Of a stretch of 64,000 nt of DNA, positions 27,038 through 37,250 are shown piece after piece. Origin of the DNA: Vibrio scophthalmi LMG 19158 (GTDB taxonomy: Bacteria; Pseudomonadota; Gammaproteobacteria; Enterobacterales; Vibrionaceae). The stretch is taken from NCBI RefSeq assembly GCF_000222585.1, contig NZ_AFWE01000083.1, positions 1 through 64,000 of the forward strand, given 5' to 3'. The notes beneath the pieces are model-generated. The model worked only from the letters and a program-made list of their open reading frames with translations. It was not told the origin of the DNA and searched no databases. Position 1 is the stretch's first letter. The number at the start of each line of letters is the position of its first letter. The position numbers and the translations under genes were made by a program.

Positions 27038-28144
27038 TTGAAAATACATTTTATAACCCTATTACTCGGTTTTTCTACGGCTCAAGCACTGGCTGAACAA
27101 GTGGCTTACATTGGCCAATGTGGCGTTTTAGGTATAGATAGCCAGCCAACATTCACTCATCTTAAAGCAGATACAGTCGAGGTCTACCATTACTCAGAGT
27201 TGGTGAGTGCCATTGAACAAGGCGTGGGGAACATTACGATCCCTGACGGTGTGACTATTGGCGTACCAAATCAGCGTGGGGCTATTACATTGAAACCCTA
27301 TCAGTCGCTAACGAGTACAAGAGGACGATCCAATGAGCCAGGGAAATTAGTGATTGAGCCTAATTTGACCAATGACAGTGATACATATCCGGTGATCGTA
27401 GTGTCATCGGGCGTGACTATCTCTGGGCTGGTAATTGAGGGGCCAGTAAAGGTGAGTGATTCATCTAAGAAAACGATTGGAATTCAAACAAAGAGCGCTG
27501 CTCAAGGCGTTACAATCGAAAATAATGAATTGTTCGGTTGGCCTTGGGCGGCCGTATCGTTTAAGTCATCAAAGAACAATGTGGTTAAAAATAACTATAT
27601 CCATAGTAACATCAAATCAGAACGAGGCTATGGAGTCGTTGTGCAAAATGGTCATGCTACAGCAAGGATAGAATGCAATGTCTTTGATCGTAATCGCCAT
27701 GCGATTGCGGGAGCTGGCTTGCCAGGTGAAGGTTATGTGGCACGGTATAATCTTGTTATGCAAGGCGGGGGCCGTGGTGCTTATCACCAGTTTGATATGC
27801 ATGGAGATTCGATGGGTAATGCGGGAAGTTTTGTCAAAGTTTATAGTAACTGGTTTGATTTTGGCGACTATGGCACATCGAACCGCTCTGCCATTATGGT
27901 TCGAGGCGTTCCGATTGAAGGTTGGTTAGAAGTTAGCAACAATGTGTTTAAATCGCCGTTTAAAGTCACGTCAAGGAACAACGCTATCACGGGTGTCTCT
28001 GGGGCGTTGCCAGCCATTGAGGAAATAATGCGACAAAATCAGTTTGAGCAGGCTTTCGTGTATCGTAAAAATCTATCAGGGCAATGTGAAATGCAGGTTG
28101 CTCATGAAACCATTCCACTCATTTGCTCTGCAATTGGGTATTGA
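27038..28144 (+). CDS. Secreted right-handed parallel beta-helix protein
   Basis: About 368 residues from a TTG at 27038, chosen because GGGAA lies 6 bases upstream and a clean signal peptide follows (KIHFITLLLGFSTAQALA). No ATG start fits this frame. The body is a repetitive beta-helix: VIVVSSGVTISGLVIEG, GVTIENNELFGWPWAAVSF, KNNVVKNNYIHSN, ARIECNVFDRNRHAIAG, KVYSNWFDFGDYG, LEVSNNVFKS. Such folds occur in polysaccharide lyases, epimerases and NosD-like proteins. Cys residues near both ends may form disulfides. Secreted location suggests action on a polysaccharide, but I see no catalytic signature I can name. It stands alone between a repeat-rich gap and ald. Confidence 0.7.
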   Translation: MKIHFITLLLGFSTAQALAEQVAYIGQCGVLGIDSQPTFTHLKADTVEVYHYSELVSAIEQGVGNITIPDGVTIGVPNQRGAITLKPYQSLTSTRGRSNEPGKLVIEPNLTNDSDTYPVIVVSSGVTISGLVIEGPVKVSDSSKKTIGIQTKSAAQGVTIENNELFGWPWAAVSFKSSKNNVVKNNYIHSNIKSERGYGVVVQNGHATARIECNVFDRNRHAIAGAGLPGEGYVARYNLVMQGGGRGAYHQFDMHGDSMGNAGSFVKVYSNWFDFGDYGTSNRSAIMVRGVPIEGWLEVSNNVFKSPFKVTSRNNAITGVSGALPAIEEIMRQNQFEQAFVYRKNLSGQCEMQVAHETIPLICSAIGY

Positions 28145-28206
28145 CGACACAGGTGATGATTAACGTAGCGAATCAAGGCATGCCTTGATTCGCTGTACAA
28201 ATGGAG

Positions 28207-29331
28207 CTAATTAAACATTTCTATGGCTGCGTCTGGTTCGACGTAATCAAGCCCAAAAGCTTCGGCCACTTCCTTACAAGTGACTTTACCGTGAATCACA
28301 TTGAGACCTTCCAAGAAGCCTTTATCGTCCAATAGAGCTTGGCGGTAGCCTTTATTGGCTAATTTGACTATATAAGGAAGCGTTGCATTATTCAGTGCAA
28401 AGGTTGAGGTACGCGCGACCGCGCCCGGCATGTTGGCGACACAGTAGTGCACGACATCATCGACGATATAAGTTGGATCGGCGTGAGTAGTAGCATGTGA
28501 CGTTTCAAAACAACCGCCTTGGTCGATGGCGACATCAACAACGGCAGCGCCGGGTTTCATTTTGGCAATGTGCGCTTTCGTCACCAACTTTGGTGCCGCA
28601 GCGCCTGGAATTAATACCGCGCCAATAACAAGATCAGCAGATAGAACGTGTTTTTCGATGGCGTCTTCAGTTGAATACACCATTTTTGCGCGCCCTTGGA
28701 ACTCTTCGTCCAATTTGCGAAGCGCATCAATGTTTCGATCGAGAATCGTTACATCGGCACGCATGCCGACGGCCATTCTGGCAGCGTTCGCACCGACCAC
28801 ACCCCCACCAATTACTACGATTTTGGCCGGTTCGACCCCTGGAACACCGCCAAGTAATAAACCACTGCCACCATGGGATTTTTCCAGTGTTTGGGCGCCA
28901 GCTTGAATCGACATACGTCCAGCAACTTCCGACATTGGTGCAAGTAGTGGCAAGCGACCCATATTATCTGTTACAGTCTCATATGCTATACAGACGGCTT
29001 TACTCTTGATTAGCTCATCAGTTTGTGGAAAATCTGGGGCTAGGTGTAGATAAGTAAATAATATCTGCCCCTCGCGGAGCATTGAACGCTCGGTAGCTTG
29101 AGGTTCTTTTACCTTAACGATCATTTCTGCTGTCGAGAAAACGTCAGCAGCAGTAGGAAGAATGGATGCGCCTACAGCGATGTAATCATCGTCTGAGAAT
29201 CCAATGCCGGATCCGGCTAGGGTTTCAACAAAAACTTGGTGACCTTGAGACACTAGCTCGCGAACGCTGGCTGGAATCATGCCGACGCGATATTCGTGGT
29301 TCTTGATTTCCTTTGGTACGCCAATGATCAT
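28207..29331 (-). CDS. ald: Alanine dehydrogenase
   Basis: 374 residues, usual length. The N-terminus [16 protein letters not shown] is characteristic, with a catalytic Lys at residue 74 (KVKEP) and a His in LHLAPD (about 96). The Rossmann NAD site is [19 protein letters not shown] (about 171-189). It catalyses reversible NAD-dependent deamination of L-alanine to pyruvate and ammonia. Divergent from lrp across 156 bases, so Lrp control by alanine or leucine is likely. Confidence 0.95.
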   Translation of the reverse strand: MIIGVPKEIKNHEYRVGMIPASVRELVSQGHQVFVETLAGSGIGFSDDDYIAVGASILPTAADVFSTAEMIVKVKEPQATERSMLREGQILFTYLHLAPDFPQTDELIKSKAVCIAYETVTDNMGRLPLLAPMSEVAGRMSIQAGAQTLEKSHGGSGLLLGGVPGVEPAKIVVIGGGVVGANAARMAVGMRADVTILDRNIDALRKLDEEFQGRAKMVYSTEDAIEKHVLSADLVIGAVLIPGAAAPKLVTKAHIAKMKPGAAVVDVAIDQGGCFETSHATTHADPTYIVDDVVHYCVANMPGAVARTSTFALNNATLPYIVKLANKGYRQALLDDKGFLEGLNVIHGKVTCKEVAEAFGLDYVEPDAAIEMFN

Positions 29332-29407
29332 CCTGACTCCTCATTTTTTTTTGGTTGTAATAACTGTGTGTAGGGTAGTATTGTCGAATTAATATCTAGT
29401 ATAAGAG

Positions 29408-29424
29408 CAAATGTTTAACATTTG
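29408..29424. promoter_or_regulatory. Palindrome between ald and lrp
   Basis: CAAATGTT-T-AACATTTG, a perfect 17-base inverted repeat, with outer TAGTAT and ATACTA arms nearby. AGTATAAGAGCAAA and AGTATATATTTTTGC in the same gap loosely match the Lrp consensus. Probably an Lrp-binding region serving both genes. Confidence 0.4.
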
Positions 29425-29487
29425 ATACTAAATATTAAGAAGATGTAGTATATATTTTTGCAAGGAAGTAATAAGGTGGAATAAAAA

Positions 29488-29982
29488 ATGGCAGACAACA
29501 ATAAGAAGCCGTCCAAGGATCTAGACCGTATCGATCGCAATATTCTTAATGAATTGCAGAAAGATGGTCGAATTTCAAACGTAGAATTATCAAAGCGTGT
29601 GGGCTTGTCACCAACACCATGTTTAGAACGTGTTCGTCGTCTCGAACGCCAAGGGTACATCACGGATTACACTGCGTTACTTAACCCACAGTATCTTGAT
29701 GCGTCTCTATTGGTGTTTGTTGAAATTACGTTAAATCGTGGTGCGCCAGATGTGTTTGAACAGTTTAATACCGCGGTACAAAAACTGGATGACATTCAAG
29801 AGTGCCACCTAGTATCAGGTGATTTTGACTATCTATTAAAAACGCGAGTAGCTGATATGGGTGCATATCGTAAGCTGCTTGGCGATACATTACTGCGTTT
29901 ACCGGGTGTAAACGACACACGTACTTACGTAGTAATGGAAGAAGTAAAACAAACTAATCAGCTAGTGATCAAAACCCGCTAA
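29488..29982 (+). CDS. lrp: Leucine-responsive regulatory protein
   Basis: 164 residues. The N-terminal winged helix-turn-helix (LDRIDRNILNELQKDGRIS...LSKRVGLSPTPCLERVRRLE, 12-65) is followed by a RAM/AsnC ligand domain (about 75-155) with HLVSGDFDYLLKTRV. Sequence is very close to enterobacterial Lrp. It is a global regulator of amino acid metabolism and pili. The order ald-lrp-ftsK is conserved in Vibrio. Confidence 0.96.
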   Translation: MADNNKKPSKDLDRIDRNILNELQKDGRISNVELSKRVGLSPTPCLERVRRLERQGYITDYTALLNPQYLDASLLVFVEITLNRGAPDVFEQFNTAVQKLDDIQECHLVSGDFDYLLKTRVADMGAYRKLLGDTLLRLPGVNDTRTYVVMEEVKQTNQLVIKTR

Positions 29983-30169
29983 TTATAGTCATTGAGGAGA
30001 TGAGACCAAGCTAACAACATTTGGTTAGTGAGCCTTTGGTGCCGTTAACTAGGGTCTTTTTTGGTCAATCTCCTAGATTGTTATGTGCGCAGAGTGACAG
30101 AGGTGGAATCCCTTTCGATATTCTGACGTTAGACAATTGGGTTTTTAGCTTTGATATGGTTAAATCTAT

Positions 30170-30205
30170 AGTCCGAGTAGCTTTGCTGCTCGGGCTATTT
30201 TTTTC
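30170..30205 (+). terminator. Terminator between lrp and ftsK
   Basis: Hairpin AGTCCGAGTAGC / GCTGCTCGGGCT with two G-U pairs and TTT loop, then seven T, ending 20 bases before ftsK. Confidence 0.8.
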
Positions 30206-30225
30206 CTAATAAAGATAAGTAAGTT

Positions 30226-33200
30226 ATGTTCAAAAAGAACAGCAGTAAAGTCGAAACAATTATAAAAACCGGGGAAGAGCCTCAGTCTACCCGTTTATCG
30301 GGGCCTGAACGCCTGAAAGAGTGCAGCCTTATTGTGGCAGTACTGGCGTCTATTTTGCTCTATGTTGCCTTATTAACCTTCAGTCCTGCTGATCCATCCT
30401 GGTCGCAAACGGCGTGGGCGGGAGATATTGCGAACGCTGGCGGTATCATTGGTGCCTGGTTTGCCGACACTCTGTTCTTTTCATTTGGATCACTGGCTTA
30501 CACTATTCCTTTGTTAATTGTCGTCACCGCTTGGGTTTGCTTACGTAAGCGTGATGAAGATGATCCACTTGATTTGATGCTTTGGGGTACTCGTTTCCTT
30601 GGCTTCACGATTTTAGTTCTGACCAGTTGCGCTCTTGCCGATATCAACTTTGATGATATTTGGTATTTTTCCTCTGGTGGTGTGATTGGCGATGTACTGA
30701 CTAGTTTGGCGCTTCCGACGCTTAATGCCCTCGGTACGACATTGGTACTACTGTTTCTTTGGGGCGCCGGTTTTACCCTCCTCACGGGCATTTCATGGTT
30801 AACGATAGTTGATTGGCTTGGTGATTCTGCGATTAAGGCATTCACGCGCCTATTTAACCGCGTTCGTGGTGAACAAGATGAAGTGATGGAACCACAGCTC
30901 AAACAGGCGGATGAGTTTGAACGCGCATCTGTTAAAGCAACGGCTCAAGCGGATCATGACCAGAACAGTGAGCAGGATCATGAACAGCCACGTCGTTACA
31001 ATATACATATGCCAGAAGCGGTCAGTGCGGTAGCAACAAGTGGTGTTGCGAATATTGCCGCGGAAAGTATTTCTGTCTCGCCGCAACAGCAAGAAGGATA
31101 TCAGACTCAAGCATCAACAGTGTCGGAAGAGCCGTTGCATGAAACGTATCAACCTCACGAGGCGCCAAGCGCTGTGGGTTATAACGAACAGCAGGATCAA
31201 CCATATACACAACAAGAGTTCACCCCACAGGAAGTCGCTCCGCAAGAAGCCCCTCACTATGATCCGGTTTCGAATGGTGAAGTTGAGCGTACGCGCCAAC
31301 TTGAAGCGACGATTGAACAACTAGAGCAGGATGCGACTCAAGCGGATGATATGGCCGAACAGTTCATCCCACCTTGGCAGCAAGAGACAATGCCGGCAGG
31401 TGCTGCTGTTATTCAGCCTACAGAACATAACCAAGCTCCGAATGAAGTGCCTTGGCAGCAAGTTGAGCCACAAACTGCACCAGAGATTGATCAAACGCAG
31501 TTGGATGAAATTACTCAGCAAGTAGAACCCAATTCTACCCATATTGAACCAACCATTAGCTCGTTTGATGTCGTAGAACCGAGTGAACAACCGACCGCCC
31601 AACCTGCGGCCGTTGATGTGCCAATGACCGAGCCTGTGACGCTTGAACACGACAATCAAGATGAAGATGTTTCAGCATTCCAGTCAATTGTCGCTGATGC
31701 TCAAGCGAAGGTCGTTGCGAAACAAAACCCGTTCTTAGTACAACAAGAACTGAATTTACCTAAGCCGACAGAGCCACTGCCGACTTTAGAGTTGCTTTAC
31801 CATCCAGAGAAGCGTGAAAACTTTATCGATCGTGAAGCGTTAGAAAATATTGCTCGTTTGGTTGAATCCAAATTGGCTGATTACAAAATTCAAGCGACCG
31901 TGGTTGATATTTTCCCAGGTCCTGTGATTACCCGTTTTGAGCTTGATTTAGCACCGGGTGTCAAAGTAAGCCGTATTTCGAGCCTCTCAATGGACTTAGC
32001 TCGCTCCCTATCTGCGATGGCAGTGCGTGTGGTTGAAGTGATCCCTGGTAAGCCTTATGTCGGTCTAGAGTTGCCGAACATGAGCCGTCAAACGGTATTT
32101 TTCTCTGATGTAGTGGGAAGCCAAACCTTTATTGATGCTAAGTCACCGACGACAGTCGTCCTTGGTCAAGACATTGCCGGTGAAGCGGTTATTGCCGATA
32201 TCGCAAAAATGCCACACGTATTAGTGGCGGGTACAACCGGTTCTGGTAAATCGGTCGGTGTAAACGTGATGATTCTAAGCATGCTGTATAAAGCATCGCC
32301 AGAAGATCTGCGTTTTATCATGATCGACCCGAAAATGTTGGAGTTGTCGATTTACGAAGGTATTCCACATCTATTGTCCGAAGTGGTTACTGACATGAAA
32401 GACGCGTCCAATGCACTGCGTTGGTGTGTGGGTGAGATGGAGCGTCGTTATAAGCTGATGTCGGCACTCGGTGTACGTAACATCAAAGGCTTCAATGACA
32501 AGCTGAAAATGGCAGCCGATGCTGGTCACCCAATCCATGACCCATTGTGGAAACCGGGCGATAGCATGGATGAAGAAGCGCCATTGCTAGAAAAATTGCC
32601 TTATATCGTGGTGGTGGTCGATGAATTTGCCGACCTTATTATGGTGGTGGGTAAAAAAGTTGAAGAACTGATCGCTCGTTTGGCGCAAAAAGCACGTGCA
32701 GCCGGTGTCCACTTAATTTTGGCTACTCAGCGTCCTTCGGTTGATGTTATTACTGGCTTAATTAAAGCGAACATTCCAACCCGTATTGCCTTTACCGTTT
32801 CAACCAAAACGGACTCGCGCACGATTCTTGATCAAGGCGGTGCGGAATCATTGTTAGGTATGGGTGATATGCTCTACCTAGCGCCAGGTTCAAGCCATAC
32901 TGAACGTGTTCACGGTGCTTTCGCTTCGGATGATGATGTGCATGCCGTAGTGAATAACTGGAAAGCACGTGGTAAGCCAAATTACATCGAAGAAATCATC
33001 AGTGGTGAACAGGGGCCTGAAAGCCTGTTACCAGGCGAATCGATGGAAGCGGATGAGGATACTGACCCACTATTTGACCAAGTGGTTGAGCATGTTGTGC
33101 AATCACGTCGAGGTTCAGTTTCAGGTGTTCAGCGCCGCTTCAAAATTGGTTATAACCGCGCGGCACGTATTGTTGAGCAACTTGAAGCTCAAGGCATCGT

Positions 33201-33267
33201 GAGTGCACCAGGACACAACGGTAACCGTGAAGTGTTAGCACCAGCGCCAGGGCGTGACATGAACTAG
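30226..33267 (+). CDS. ftsK: DNA translocase FtsK
   Basis: 1013 residues. Four transmembrane helices in the first 200 residues anchor it at the septum. A long linker (about 210-500) is rich in Gln, Glu and Pro. The motor follows: Walker [13 protein letters not shown] (about 668-679) and Walker [12 protein letters not shown] (about 795-805). The C-terminal gamma winged helix (about 940-1000, [25 protein letters not shown]) reads KOPS sequences and activates XerCD. It pumps DNA to clear the septum and resolves chromosome dimers, which matters in two-chromosome vibrios. Confidence 0.96.
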   Translation: MFKKNSSKVETIIKTGEEPQSTRLSGPERLKECSLIVAVLASILLYVALLTFSPADPSWSQTAWAGDIANAGGIIGAWFADTLFFSFGSLAYTIPLLIVVTAWVCLRKRDEDDPLDLMLWGTRFLGFTILVLTSCALADINFDDIWYFSSGGVIGDVLTSLALPTLNALGTTLVLLFLWGAGFTLLTGISWLTIVDWLGDSAIKAFTRLFNRVRGEQDEVMEPQLKQADEFERASVKATAQADHDQNSEQDHEQPRRYNIHMPEAVSAVATSGVANIAAESISVSPQQQEGYQTQASTVSEEPLHETYQPHEAPSAVGYNEQQDQPYTQQEFTPQEVAPQEAPHYDPVSNGEVERTRQLEATIEQLEQDATQADDMAEQFIPPWQQETMPAGAAVIQPTEHNQAPNEVPWQQVEPQTAPEIDQTQLDEITQQVEPNSTHIEPTISSFDVVEPSEQPTAQPAAVDVPMTEPVTLEHDNQDEDVSAFQSIVADAQAKVVAKQNPFLVQQELNLPKPTEPLPTLELLYHPEKRENFIDREALENIARLVESKLADYKIQATVVDIFPGPVITRFELDLAPGVKVSRISSLSMDLARSLSAMAVRVVEVIPGKPYVGLELPNMSRQTVFFSDVVGSQTFIDAKSPTTVVLGQDIAGEAVIADIAKMPHVLVAGTTGSGKSVGVNVMILSMLYKASPEDLRFIMIDPKMLELSIYEGIPHLLSEVVTDMKDASNALRWCVGEMERRYKLMSALGVRNIKGFNDKLKMAADAGHPIHDPLWKPGDSMDEEAPLLEKLPYIVVVVDEFADLIMVVGKKVEELIARLAQKARAAGVHLILATQRPSVDVITGLIKANIPTRIAFTVSTKTDSRTILDQGGAESLLGMGDMLYLAPGSSHTERVHGAFASDDDVHAVVNNWKARGKPNYIEEIISGEQGPESLLPGESMEADEDTDPLFDQVVEHVVQSRRGSVSGVQRRFKIGYNRAARIVEQLEAQGIVSAPGHNGNREVLAPAPGRDMN

Positions 33268-33291
33268 AACAAAGCAGGCGCAGTCTGCTTT

Positions 33292-33327
33292 TTAACTCTC
33301 GTCAGTGAAAATGTGGACGAGAGTTAA
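33292..33327. repeat. Perfect 12-bp inverted repeat after ftsK
   Basis: TTAACTCTCGTC and GACGAGAGTTAA arms around a 12-base loop, without a T run. It lies just before the ftsK terminator and could stabilise the mRNA 3' end. Confidence 0.6.
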
Positions 33328-33342
33328 AGCACACGATAGCAG

Positions 33343-33369
33343 AAGCGCAGGTTATTCCTGCGCTTTTTT
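33343..33369 (+). terminator. Terminator after ftsK
   Basis: AAGCGCAGG / CCTGCGCTT hairpin with TTATT loop and a run of T. Confidence 0.85.
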
Positions 33370-33428
33370 ATCGATGTAAAAAAGGGCTGGCATATCGCCA
33401 ACCCTATCAGTCATCGCAGACCGTTAAT

Positions 33429-33518
33429 CTCGCTTCTAGCTCTCGCTTCTAGCTCTCGCTTCTAGCTCTCGCTTCTAGCTCTCGCTTCTAGCCCTTGCTT
33501 CTAGCTCTCGCTCTTAGC
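33429..33518. repeat. 13-bp tandem repeat entering the dsbB 3' end
   Basis: Seven head-to-tail units of the 13-mer CTCGCTTCTAGCT (any phase). CGCTT-type starts fall at 33431, 33444, 33457, 33470 and 33483; degenerate units begin at 33496 and 33509. The right end supplies the last codons and TAG stop of dsbB on the minus strand. Confidence 0.9.
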
Positions 33519-34022
33519 AAACTGTGCAACAACAATAAACGCCAGTGCAACCAGATTACCCGCAAAAATCACCACTAGCCATTGTGGCATCGAAAGCGTT
33601 AAGAATTGCCATACCACTTCTGCGCAATCACCGTAGGCTTCAAACATACCTGGAATCCATTGGTTCAGTGGTGCCCAGCTAGGGAAGGTCACGAACAGAT
33701 CGCAAGTAGCGAAAGGGGATGGATTAAACTGGTACTCAACGTGCTGTAGAGCAAGCTCTAGGCCCTTGTAAGCTGTTGCTCCCCATGCCGCAAGACCCAG
33801 CCAGCGGACGAACGGATTTTGCGGTGCGATTAAGCCAATAATCGCTGCGCCACCAATACCCATCATTGCCACGCGCTCATAAATACACATCACACAAGGA
33901 GCCAACTCCATAACATGTTGGAAGTAGAGTGCACAGGCTTCAAAGAGAACGATGGCGAGCAACAAAAGAGACCAAGAGAGTCGCCCTTGCGAGAATGTTT
34001 TGAGTGTTGAGAGAAAATTCAC
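33501..34022 (-). CDS. dsbB: Disulfide bond formation protein DsbB
   Basis: 173 residues from a GTG start with AAGGA upstream. Four transmembrane helices. Both periplasmic Cys pairs are present: Cys43-Val-Met-Cys46 in the first loop and Cys106/Cys132 region (ATCDLF ... YGDCAE) in the second. It reoxidises DsbA and passes electrons to quinones. The gene is behind nhaB on the same strand with a terminator hairpin between, so it is only partly coupled. Its last codons lie in a tandem repeat. Confidence 0.94.
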   Translation of the reverse strand: MNFLSTLKTFSQGRLSWSLLLLAIVLFEACALYFQHVMELAPCVMCIYERVAMMGIGGAAIIGLIAPQNPFVRWLGLAAWGATAYKGLELALQHVEYQFNPSPFATCDLFVTFPSWAPLNQWIPGMFEAYGDCAEVVWQFLTLSMPQWLVVIFAGNLVALAFIVVAQFAKSES

Positions 34023-34045
34023 GAGTAATGTCCTTTACAGAAATA

Positions 34046-34073
34046 AAAAAGCTCTGAATACTCAGAGCTTTTT
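34046..34073 (-). terminator. Terminator between nhaB and dsbB
   Basis: AAAAGCTCTGA / TCAGAGCTTTT hairpin; T run on the minus strand, 32 bases after nhaB. Confidence 0.8.
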
Positions 34074-34104
34074 AACGTGTAACAGTTCCCTAATCAAGGG
34101 AAAT

Positions 34105-35691
34105 TTAGTGACCGCCTGTGACAGCAGCGCTAACTTCACCAACGTGTTGGCTGATCCAACCTGCATCGTAGAACCACGCAGTCGCAGGCTCTAGGAAGAA
34201 CACGATGCCCGCTAGGCCAACTAGTGCTAGTACTAGGGTGTATGGCAGAGCCATGATAACCATGCGTCCGTATGATAGACGAATTAACGGTGCAAGTGCT
34301 GAAGTTAACAAGAATAGGAATGCAGCTTGACCGTTTGGTGTTGCAACAGAAGGTAGGTTAGTACCCGTGTTAATAGCAACCGCTAGTAGGTCGAATTGAT
34401 CGCGAGTAATTTGACCATCGATCAGTGCAGATTTCACTTCGTTGATGTAAACCGTACCGACGAACACGTTATCCGATACCATCGATAGCAGACCGTTAGC
34501 AACGTAGAACAGAGCCAACTGAGTACCTTTGTCTTCAACGGCAAGTACCGCGTCGATAACAGGTTTAAATAACTCTTGGTCGATGATTACAGCCACAACC
34601 GCAAAGAACACGGCAAGTAGTGCAGTAAATGGCAGCGCCTCTTCAAACGCTTTACCCATCGAATGCTCTTCGATAACGCCAGTAAATGCGGTTGCAAGGA
34701 TAATCACGGATAGACCGATTAGGCCAACAGCAGCAACGTGTAGTGCAAGGCCAACGATTAGCCATACTGCAATCGCACCTTGAACCCAAAGTTTTGCTAC
34801 ATCTTGGTTAGTACGCGTTTTGCGCTCTTCGTTATCGAAATCAACTAAAATTTGACGCACGCTATCAGGCAGCTCTGCACCGTAACCAAAGACTTTAAAC
34901 TTTTCAACCATTGCACAGGTGAGCATGCCGCAGAAGAATACTGGGATGGTAACCGGCGCCATACGAATTAGGAATTCAGCGAATAACCAGTCAGCTTGGT
35001 CTGCGATGATCAAGTTTTGTGGTTCGCCTACCATGGTCATTACACCACCAAGGGCGGTACCCACACCTGCATGCATCAGTAGTGAACGAAGGAATGCGCG
35101 GTAGTTCTCAAGGTCATCACGAGTTAGCTCTGTAATGGTTTCATCTTGAGTATGGTCATGGTCACCAATTGGGTTACCAGAAGCCACTTTGTGGTAGATA
35201 GAGTAGAAACCGACTGCAACACTAATTACAACCGCAATAACGGTTAGTGCATCAAGGAAGGCAGAAAGGAATGCCGCGGCAAAACAGAATGCCATTGAAA
35301 GCAGAACTTTTGATCGAATACCAAGCAGCAGTTTAGTAAAGATGAACAGCAGTAGCTGTTTCATGAAGTAGATGCCAGCAACCATGAAAACGAGTAATAG
35401 CAGAACTTCGATGTTCGCCACCAGTTCATGTTTTACTTGATCGGCACTGGTCATTCCAATGGCGACAGCTTCAATTGCCAGTAGACCACCAGGTTGAAGA
35501 GGGTAGCACTTTAATGCCATCGCAAGAGTAAAAATAAACTCTGCAACTAATAGCCAACCTGCAACGAACGGATCGATGAAAAAGAATACGATCGGGTTGA
35601 TAATAAGAAATGAGAAAATGGCAACTTTGTACCAATCAGGGGCTTTACCAAGAAAGTTCTTAATAAATGCATTTCCGAGTGACATCGGCAT
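34105..35691 (-). CDS. nhaB: Na+/H+ antiporter NhaB
   Basis: 528 residues, the standard NhaB length, with about 10-12 hydrophobic helices. The N-terminus [22 protein letters not shown] and internal blocks [18 protein letters not shown] and [19 protein letters not shown] are family signatures. It exports sodium in exchange for protons across the inner membrane, important for marine bacteria that run a sodium cycle. Divergent from fadR, as in V. cholerae and E. coli. Confidence 0.95.
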   Translation of the reverse strand: MPMSLGNAFIKNFLGKAPDWYKVAIFSFLIINPIVFFFIDPFVAGWLLVAEFIFTLAMALKCYPLQPGGLLAIEAVAIGMTSADQVKHELVANIEVLLLLVFMVAGIYFMKQLLLFIFTKLLLGIRSKVLLSMAFCFAAAFLSAFLDALTVIAVVISVAVGFYSIYHKVASGNPIGDHDHTQDETITELTRDDLENYRAFLRSLLMHAGVGTALGGVMTMVGEPQNLIIADQADWLFAEFLIRMAPVTIPVFFCGMLTCAMVEKFKVFGYGAELPDSVRQILVDFDNEERKTRTNQDVAKLWVQGAIAVWLIVGLALHVAAVGLIGLSVIILATAFTGVIEEHSMGKAFEEALPFTALLAVFFAVVAVIIDQELFKPVIDAVLAVEDKGTQLALFYVANGLLSMVSDNVFVGTVYINEVKSALIDGQITRDQFDLLAVAINTGTNLPSVATPNGQAAFLFLLTSALAPLIRLSYGRMVIMALPYTLVLALVGLAGIVFFLEPATAWFYDAGWISQHVGEVSAAVTGGH

Positions 35692-36327
35692 GATTCAATT
35701 ACTCTTATATGTTGTTACGAATAGACACTGCGCACGCTTGAATTCACGTGGTCGGTAAACTTATGGCATACCGATGAAACAGCGACTTAGAAAAACAACA
35801 CTCCGAAAACTGTCATGTGGTCTTGCCAAGTCACTCCCTGAGAAAGACAAGCACTTTTAACTTCGGTCGTCACTCTACTCTTCAGCGCTATTTAGTCAAT
35901 CATTATGTTTATATTGACAAAATACGCGGCAATTAATTGTAAAAAACGCGAGCGAAGTGGCGTAAGGCTAGCATACGAGTTGTGATAAATTCTGTTTGCT
36001 GTCTCACGTCGTGCGAAAGCCAAGAATATGACGTTCTATTGAAGTGAAATAACCCCTTATATATCTGGGTTTTTGCGTTTTTGCAAAATAAGATTTAATA
36101 GAAATCCCTTTGTTTATGGGCGTTTCAGATATTTTAGCAGAGGTTAAAGTACTATTTTTTTAGTTTAGAGTTATAAAGAAATAATGACCCAGCCTTACCT
36201 GGATTAGTGTTATTACTCTATTATTGTTTTGCGAGAACTTTACAGTCTGTTTGTTTCCGATACGTAATAAGTAGTGGTATGATGAGTTTATCTGATCCCC
36301 CTATAAATAGAATATTGGAACAACTCA
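35692..36327. other. Long divergent gap, nhaB / fadR
   Basis: 636 bases, AT-rich, no convincing gene on either strand. It must hold the promoters of both genes. A probable fadR promoter is listed separately. I found no clear FadR operator, riboswitch or RNA gene. Confidence 0.5.
36254..36283 (+). promoter_or_regulatory. Candidate fadR promoter
   Basis: Extended -10 TGGTATGAT (TATGAT at 36278-36283) with a weak -35 TTTCCG at 36254-36259, spacer 18. It would start transcription about 40 bases before fadR. Confidence 0.4.
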
Positions 36328-37167
36328 ATGGTCATAAAGGCAAAGAGCCCTGCAGGATTCGCAGAAAAATACATAATCGAAAGTATTTGGAAAGGGCGCT
36401 TCCCTCCTGGTTCCATTCTTCCTGCTGAGCGTGAGCTTTCAGAGCTGATTGGTGTCACTCGAACCACACTACGTGAAGTACTTCAGCGACTTGCACGAGA
36501 TGGTTGGTTGACAATCCAGCACGGTAAACCGACCAAAGTAAACCAGTTTATGGAAACTTCAGGTTTGCATATTCTCGACACTATGATGACCTTAGATGCT
36601 GAGAATGCGACTTCTATCGTAGAAGATTTGCTTGCAGCACGTACTAATATCAGCCCGATATTTATGCGTTACGCTTTCAAAGTAAATAAAGAAAGCTCAA
36701 TGCGTACGATGCAAAATGTTATTGAATCTTGTGAGGCGCTTACAACCGCAGAATCATGGGATTCATTTATGACCGATTCACAATATGCTGACAAGATTCG
36801 TCAACATATTAAAGATGACGGTGAAAAAGATCCGCTTAAGCGTGAAGCTATTTTGATTGCGAAGACATTCAATTATTACGACTACATGCTATTTCAACGC
36901 CTCGCTTTCCATTCAGGTAACCAGATTTACGGTCTGATCTTCAATGGTCTGAAAAAGCTTTATGATCGTGTCGGCAGTTACTACTTCTCAAACCCACAAA
37001 CGAGACTGTTGGCGTTGAAGTTTTACCGTGACTTGTACGAAGTTTGTGAAACGGGTGAGCGTGAACAGATCCCAGCGATTGTTCGTCAGTATGGTATCGA
37101 CAGTGGCCACATTTGGCACCAAATGAAAACGACACTGCCAACCAACTTTACTGAAGATGACAGCTAG
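36328..37167 (+). CDS. fadR: Fatty acid metabolism regulator FadR (long Vibrio form)
   Basis: 279 residues against 239 in E. coli. The N-terminal GntR winged helix is well conserved ([46 protein letters not shown], about 29-75). The acyl-CoA-binding FCD-like domain follows. Extra residues about 137-180 ([20 protein letters not shown]...) are the roughly 40-residue Vibrio insertion, known from V. cholerae FadR to add a second ligand site and strengthen acyl-CoA response. It represses fad genes and activates fatty acid synthesis genes. Confidence 0.95.
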   Translation: MVIKAKSPAGFAEKYIIESIWKGRFPPGSILPAERELSELIGVTRTTLREVLQRLARDGWLTIQHGKPTKVNQFMETSGLHILDTMMTLDAENATSIVEDLLAARTNISPIFMRYAFKVNKESSMRTMQNVIESCEALTTAESWDSFMTDSQYADKIRQHIKDDGEKDPLKREAILIAKTFNYYDYMLFQRLAFHSGNQIYGLIFNGLKKLYDRVGSYYFSNPQTRLLALKFYRDLYEVCETGEREQIPAIVRQYGIDSGHIWHQMKTTLPTNFTEDDS

Positions 37168-37195
37168 TAAGTCGCTTTAGCGAATTAAGTTGAAT

Positions 37196-37230
37196 AAAAA
37201 GCCCATCATAGCAATATGATGGGCTTTTTA
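37196..37230. terminator. Bidirectional terminator between fadR and hcr
   Basis: Strong hairpin AAAAAGCCCATCATA / TATGATGGGCTTTTT with GCAA loop between convergent genes. Confidence 0.88.
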
Positions 37231-37250
37231 ATGGCAAAAAAGTCGCATTG

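Noticed and set aside
30021-30209. Small frame between lrp and ftsK
   Set aside because: It ends inside the lrp terminator and has no ribosome site.
30498-30902. Long antisense frames in ftsK, mfd, RND and ald
   Set aside because: They mirror conserved coding sequence and show no independent coding signs.
33429-33518. Possible CRISPR array
   Set aside because: Units are 13 bases, directly adjacent, with no spacers and no cas genes.
35692-36327. Possible riboswitch or small RNA in the long nhaB-fadR gap
   Set aside because: No recognisable conserved core or terminator-like hairpin was found.
36207-36428. 73-codon frame overlapping the fadR start
   Set aside because: It runs into fadR in another frame and covers the likely fadR promoter.
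36328-37167. FadR length as a sign of fusion or misassembly
   Set aside because: The extra 40 residues are the known Vibrio insertion.
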